Below, in pieces: positions 1-5,160 of a stretch of DNA of 5,160 nucleotides. The notes below the pieces were generated by a model. The model was not told the DNA's origin. It saw nothing but the letters and a program-made list of their open reading frames with translations, and did not search any database. The position numbers were made by a program, and so were the translations under genes. Numbering within the stretch: position 1 is the first letter of the stretch; each line of letters begins with the position of its first letter. The DNA is from Pseudomonas sp. (GTDB lineage Bacteria; Pseudomonadota; Gammaproteobacteria; Pseudomonadales; Pseudomonadaceae), in assembly GCA_030654635.1 (NCBI GenBank), contig JAURXE010000223.1, positions 1 to 5,160 on the forward strand, given 5' to 3'.

Positions 1-17
1 CAAATGCCCCACCAGGT

Positions 18-41
18 GAGGCGCGATAGACCGCGCGCCTC
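18..41 (+). other. GC-rich hairpin inside the small RNA
   Basis: The arms GAGGCGCG (18-25) and CGCGCCTC (34-41) are perfectly complementary and enclose an 8-base loop, ATAGACCG (26-33). No T-run follows, so this is an internal structural stem and not a terminator. The loop and the linker at 42-60 are the unpaired parts that could contact target mRNAs. Confidence 0.7.
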
Positions 42-60
42 GGTTGCTCCAAATGGTCTT

Positions 61-96
61 AACCCGGATTCCTCCCCCAGAATCCGGGTTTTTTTT
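61..96 (+). terminator. Rho-independent terminator of the plus-strand small RNA
   Basis: AACCCGGATT (61-70) pairs perfectly with AATCCGGGTT (81-90). C71-G80 extends the stem to 11 bp around a C-rich 8-base loop (72-79). Eight consecutive T bases (89-96) follow on the plus strand. On the minus strand only TT follows the stem before AAGACC, so it should terminate plus-strand transcription efficiently and minus-strand transcription poorly. The T-run reaches into the stop codon of the convergent tatD-family gene (97-95). Confidence 0.92.
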
Positions 97-883
97 AGCT
101 ACGGTTTAGCTGCGCCAAGTTAAATAAACGCTGGAAGTTATCGGTGGTCTGCTCGGCAAAGCTGTCAAAGCTGACCCCACGCAAGTCCGCCAGAAACTCA
201 GCCACCTCACGCACATACTGCGGCAAATTCGGCTTGCCCCGATAAGGGATCGGCGCCAGGTACGGCGCATCGGTCTCGACCAACAAGCGGTCAGCCGGCA
301 CTTGCAAGGCCACCTCACGCAGGGCTTGGGCATTGCGAAACGTCACGATTCCCGACAACGAAATATAAAAGCCCAGATCCAGCGCCGCCTTGGCCATTGG
401 CCAGTCTTCGGTAAAGCAGTGCAGCACTCCGGCTTGCGGCAAAGCTGCCTCGCGCAGTAGCTGCAAGGTGTCGTTGCGCGCCTCGCGGGTGTGCACTATC
501 ACCGGTTTGCCGGTGATCTGAGCGGCTTCAAGATGCAAACGAAAAGCCTCGCGTTGCAGTGGTGCGGCTTCCGGCTGGTAGTGATAGTCCAGCCCGGTTT
601 CGCCAATCGCCACCACCCGCGGATGGTTCAATTCGCCCAACAACCAACCCAGTGCCGGCGCGACTCCAGGTTCTAGATCAAGCGGATGCACGCCCACCGA
701 ACAATGCACATCGGCGTAACGTTCGGCCAAGGCTTTAACTGCTGGGGCGTTTTCAGCACTCACACCAATACACAGAAAGTGCCCGACGCCGCGCCCGCGC
801 GCAGCATCCAGAGCCGCATCGAGTGAGCCACCGTGGGCAGCCAGGTCAAGACGATCAAGGTGACAGTGGGAATCTACCAACAT
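95..883 (-). CDS. ycfH: TatD-family metal-dependent hydrolase/DNase (YcfH type)
   Basis: A 262-residue protein of normal length for TatD-type metallohydrolases, TIM-barrel enzymes with two metal ions. Some members have 3'-5' exonuclease or DNase activity; the substrate of this subgroup is not settled. Visible metal-ligand signatures are the N-terminal SHCH (H6, H8), E95 in AIGETGLDY, H131 in VIVHTREA, H155 in GVLHCF and D205 in VETDAPYL, so the active site looks intact. I chose the ATG at 883 because MLVDSHCHLD is the usual family start. A GTG at 901 would add six residues and overlap the pilZ stop as GTGA. Neither start has a good Shine-Dalgarno sequence. It is last in the minus-strand gene run; E. 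coli has its homologue ycfH directly after holB. Its TAA stop lies in the U-tract of the opposite-strand sRNA terminator. Family is sure; physiological role is not. Confidence 0.93.
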   Translation of the reverse strand: MLVDSHCHLDRLDLAAHGGSLDAALDAARGRGVGHFLCIGVSAENAPAVKALAERYADVHCSVGVHPLDLEPGVAPALGWLLGELNHPRVVAIGETGLDYHYQPEAAPLQREAFRLHLEAAQITGKPVIVHTREARNDTLQLLREAALPQAGVLHCFTEDWPMAKAALDLGFYISLSGIVTFRNAQALREVALQVPADRLLVETDAPYLAPIPYRGKPNLPQYVREVAEFLADLRGVSFDSFAEQTTDNFQRLFNLAQLNRS

Positions 884-897
884 AGAAGACAGGGCAA

Positions 898-1254
898 TCA
901 CATGGTATGGGTTGGGCGATCAGACTTCAGCGCACCGGCCAGATAGGTCTCGATCTTATTGCGCGCGGCGTTGTCGCCGTCATTAAACTGCACACCAACA
1001 CCGGCCGCGCGGTTGCCCTGGGCGCCTTTGGGGGTAATCCACACCACCTTGCCGGCAACCGGAATTTTCTCTGGTTCATCCATCAAGCTGAGCAACATAA
1101 AAACCTCATCGCCCAGCTTGTAGTTTTTATTGGTCGGGATAAACAACCCACCATTTTTAACAAAACCCATATAGGCGGCGTAGAGCACGGATTTGTCCTT
1201 GATAGTCAAAGACAAGATCCCGTTACGCGGGCCCAAATTTGGTGGCATGCTCAT
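898..1254 (-). CDS. pilZ: Type IV pilus biogenesis protein PilZ (non-canonical PilZ domain)
   Basis: 118 residues, the same length as I recall for P. aeruginosa PilZ and nearly identical across the core (GILSLTIKDK, DEPEKIPVAGKVVWITPKG, VGVQFNDGD, C-terminal THTM). It is a single PilZ beta-barrel domain acting in the cytoplasm. It is needed for type IV pilus assembly and twitching, and in related bacteria it works with the PilB ATPase and FimX. The c-di-GMP signature is missing: there is no RxxxR near the N-terminus (only R10), and NGGLFI (34-39) stands where (D/N)xSxxG would be. This agrees with the known failure of this orthologue group to bind c-di-GMP. The ATG at 1254 is supported by a well-placed AGGAA. 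The gene lies 35 bases after holB, and its TGA touches the possible GTG start of the tatD-family gene. Confidence 0.97.
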   Translation of the reverse strand: MSMPPNLGPRNGILSLTIKDKSVLYAAYMGFVKNGGLFIPTNKNYKLGDEVFMLLSLMDEPEKIPVAGKVVWITPKGAQGNRAAGVGVQFNDGDNAARNKIETYLAGALKSDRPTHTM

Positions 1255-1260
1255 GCGGCA

Positions 1261-1265
1261 TTCCT
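1261..1265 (-). promoter_or_regulatory. Ribosome binding site of pilZ
   Basis: On the minus strand AGGAA lies six bases before the ATG at 1254, within the 35-base holB-pilZ spacer. It is one of only two clear Shine-Dalgarno sequences in the gene run. It fixes the PilZ start and suggests pilZ is translated independently of holB. I see no convincing promoter in the spacer. Confidence 0.75.
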
Positions 1266-1289
1266 AGCTGATTGATTCGATGGCCGATT

Positions 1290-3956
<2,667 letters not shown>

Positions 3957-3959
3957 GAA

Positions 3960-4775
3960 TCAGCAGCCCAGTAGATCGTCAGCAATGGCCTGCAGTTTAC
4001 GGGTGAGCGGGCCGACCGGCCAGTCATGTGCAGCTAATGAGCGAACCGGCCAGACACCGTAAAGACTATTGCAGACAAAGACTTCATCGGCGGCCAGCAA
4101 CTCGGCGTAACTGATATCCCGCTCAACCACGGTGACGCCCAACGCCGCGGCCTGGGCCAGCAACTCGGCGCGCATCACCCCGGCCACGCCGCAGCGGTTC
4201 AAGGCCGGGGTCAGCAACTGCTGCCGCTGAACCAGAAAGAGGTTGCTGTAGACCCCCTCGATCACCCGCCCGCTGGTATCGCACAGCAAACCTTCGGCAT
4301 AGTCGCTGGACTGCCATTCGGCGCGCGCCAAAACTTGCTCGAGTCGATTCAGGTGCTTTAAGCCGGCCAACAACGGCTGTTCGGCGAGCCGGGTGACGCA
4401 GGGGAAGAGCTGCACGCCCTGCTCGGCGTGAACCGCCGGATAACTCGGCAGCGGCGCCGCCTGCAAGATCCGCCGGGACTGAGTCGGCTGCGGCGCGGCA
4501 TAACCGCGCTGACCATCGCCACGGGTGACAATCAGCTTAAGCACACCGGTGCTCATTTGCTCGGCGAAAGCCAGCAACTCGCTACGCACCAGCGCCTGAT
4601 CGCAAGGCAACGCCAAGCGCTGACAACCCAACTGCAAGCGCGCCAACTGACGCTCCAGCAACTGCGGCTGGCCATTGCGCACGCCCAGGGTGGCAAACAA
4701 ACCATCGCCATAGGCTAGGCCGCGATCCTTAACCGACAGCAGTTCCGCTGGCTGGCCGTCGACCCAGCTCAACAT
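3960..4775 (-). CDS. pabC: Aminodeoxychorismate lyase
   Basis: 271 residues, matching the length of E. coli PabC. This PLP enzyme of fold type IV converts 4-amino-4-deoxychorismate to p-aminobenzoate and pyruvate in folate synthesis. Visible are the N-terminal DRGLAYGDGLFAT segment, the PLP-binding lysine K140 in GLKHLNRLEQ, E173 in VIEGVYSNLFLV, and the late VFVCNSLYGVWPV. K140 and E173 fall at the numbering expected for PabC, which favours it over branched-chain or D-amino-acid aminotransferases of the same fold; the fab-mltG-tmk context agrees. I chose the ATG at 4775, which shares one base with the fabF stop (TGATG). A GTG at 4778 would add one residue. No Shine-Dalgarno is evident, so coupling to fabF translation is likely. 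Confidence 0.95.
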   Translation of the reverse strand: MLSWVDGQPAELLSVKDRGLAYGDGLFATLGVRNGQPQLLERQLARLQLGCQRLALPCDQALVRSELLAFAEQMSTGVLKLIVTRGDGQRGYAAPQPTQSRRILQAAPLPSYPAVHAEQGVQLFPCVTRLAEQPLLAGLKHLNRLEQVLARAEWQSSDYAEGLLCDTSGRVIEGVYSNLFLVQRQQLLTPALNRCGVAGVMRAELLAQAAALGVTVVERDISYAELLAADEVFVCNSLYGVWPVRSLAAHDWPVGPLTRKLQAIADDLLGC

Positions 4776-5160
4776 CACTCAGTAAACCGGCGAAACACCA
4801 GCGAGCCATTGGTACCGCCAAAGCCAAAGGAGTTCGACAGCACCACATCAATTGGCCGCTCCTTGGCTTGGTGGGCGACAAAATCCAGATCGCAGCCGTC
4901 ATCCGGCTCATCCAAATTTATGGTCGGCGGCGCCACCTGATCGCGCAACGCCAACACACTGAAAATCGCCTCAACTGCACCGGCAGCGCCCAACAAGTGG
5001 CCGGTCATCGACTTGGTCGAACTGACAGATAACTTGTAAGCGTGGTCGCCAAATACCGACTTGATCGCCGCCACTTCCGCCTTGTCGCCGGCCGAAGTCG
5101 AAGTGCCATGGGCATTGATGTAGTCGACTTGCTCAGGGTTCACACCGGCATCGCGCAGGG
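4775..5160 (-). CDS. fabF: 3-oxoacyl-ACP synthase II, C-terminal part (5' end beyond window)
   Basis: About 128 C-terminal residues of a protein that is normally about 413 long. The frame stays open to the window edge (LRDAG precedes [16 protein letters not shown]), so the GTG at 5143 is an internal valine, not a start. FabF condenses malonyl-ACP with acyl-ACP in fatty-acid elongation. Two of the three catalytic residues are visible: the histidine of NAHGTST and the histidine of [11 protein letters not shown], along with the lysine of STKSMTGH. The active-site cysteine lies outside. The C-terminal [14 protein letters not shown] is standard for the family. The residue after HGTST is Ser where I would expect Pro (SAGDKAE instead of PAGDKAE). 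It leads into pabC through an overlapping stop/start. In pseudomonads acpP and fabG normally lie upstream. Confidence 0.97.
   Translation of the reverse strand, partial: LRDAGVNPEQVDYINAHGTSTSAGDKAEVAAIKSVFGDHAYKLSVSSTKSMTGHLLGAAGAVEAIFSVLALRDQVAPPTINLDEPDDGCDLDFVAHQAKERPIDVVLSNSFGFGGTNGSLVFRRFTE

Larger units (their letters stand above)
1..96 (+). ncRNA. rgsA: 3' part of an RgsA (P16)-like regulatory small RNA, 5' end outside the window
   Basis: No open reading frame covers this stretch. It folds into two strong plus-strand elements: a perfect 8-bp GC-rich stem (GAGGCGCG at 18-25 with CGCGCCTC at 34-41, loop 26-33), then an unpaired linker (42-60), then a Rho-independent terminator (61-96). 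That layout is typical of a trans-acting, Hfq-type sRNA. In Pseudomonas the RgsA/P16 RNA (about 120 nt) sits next to the tatD-family gene at the end of the fab-pabC-mltG-tmk-holB-pilZ cluster, the same position as here. RgsA is known to depend on RpoS and the Gac system, and in P. aeruginosa it is reported to repress fis and acpP. The identification rests on position and structure plus recalled knowledge, not on an alignment. The promoter and 5' end are not visible. A 3' UTR of an upstream plus-strand gene is the main alternative. Confidence 0.68.

Noticed and set aside
61..90. The stem-loop as a bidirectional terminator also serving the minus-strand operon
   Set aside because: On the minus strand only two T bases follow the stem before AAGACC, so there is no usable U-tract in that direction.
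907..1275. A 122-codon plus-strand open frame covering almost all of pilZ
   Set aside because: It mirrors pilZ codons, has no recognisable motif, and pilZ itself is certain from sequence and start signals.
1255..1275. Six-base complementarity between sRNA bases 68-73 (ATTCCT) and the pilZ ribosome binding site
   Set aside because: Six bases are expected by chance, and half of the sRNA segment is locked in the terminator stem. There is no extended pairing.
1255..1289. A promoter for pilZ in the holB-pilZ spacer
   Set aside because: The 35 bases contain a Shine-Dalgarno but no convincing -10/-35 pair or sigma-54 GG-GC box. A promoter inside the holB coding region cannot be judged by eye.

Overview
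This window looks like a piece of a Pseudomonas (or very close relative) chromosome. The thymidylate kinase, PilZ and FabF proteins read almost like their Pseudomonas counterparts. The gene order (fabF, pabC, mltG, tmk, holB, pilZ, tatD-family) is the pseudomonad version of the fab cluster. In enteric bacteria, as I recall, the same row lacks pilZ. Base composition is moderate-to-high GC, which by eye is lower than P. aeruginosa. I assign genus level only.

Seven genes, all on the minus strand, fill positions 95 to 5160 as one tightly packed run. Reading in the direction of transcription, they are: the 3' end of fabF (fatty-acid elongation); pabC (folate precursor synthesis); mltG (septal/peripheral peptidoglycan terminase); tmk (dTMP kinase); holB (DNA polymerase III delta prime); pilZ (type IV pilus assembly); and a TatD-family metal-dependent hydrolase (E. 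coli ycfH type). Junctions are overlaps or gaps of a few bases. The exceptions are 35 bases between holB and pilZ and, if the ATG start is right, 14 bases between pilZ and the tatD-family gene. Three consecutive genes (mltG, tmk, holB) start with GTG, and only tmk and pilZ have a clear Shine-Dalgarno sequence, so translational coupling is likely. The genes link cell-envelope synthesis, nucleotide supply and replication; pilZ is the pseudomonad addition.

The first ~96 bases hold the 3' part of a plus-strand small RNA: a GC-rich hairpin (18-41), a linker, and a textbook Rho-independent terminator (61-96). Its U-tract overlaps the tatD-family stop codon on the other strand. Position next to the tatD-family gene and overall layout match the Pseudomonas RgsA (P16) RNA, an RpoS-dependent regulator. 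The 5' end lies outside the window.

I found no mobile element, CRISPR array, tRNA/rRNA or defence system. The window is essentially conserved core genome. The most interesting part is the sRNA and its convergent arrangement with the operon end.
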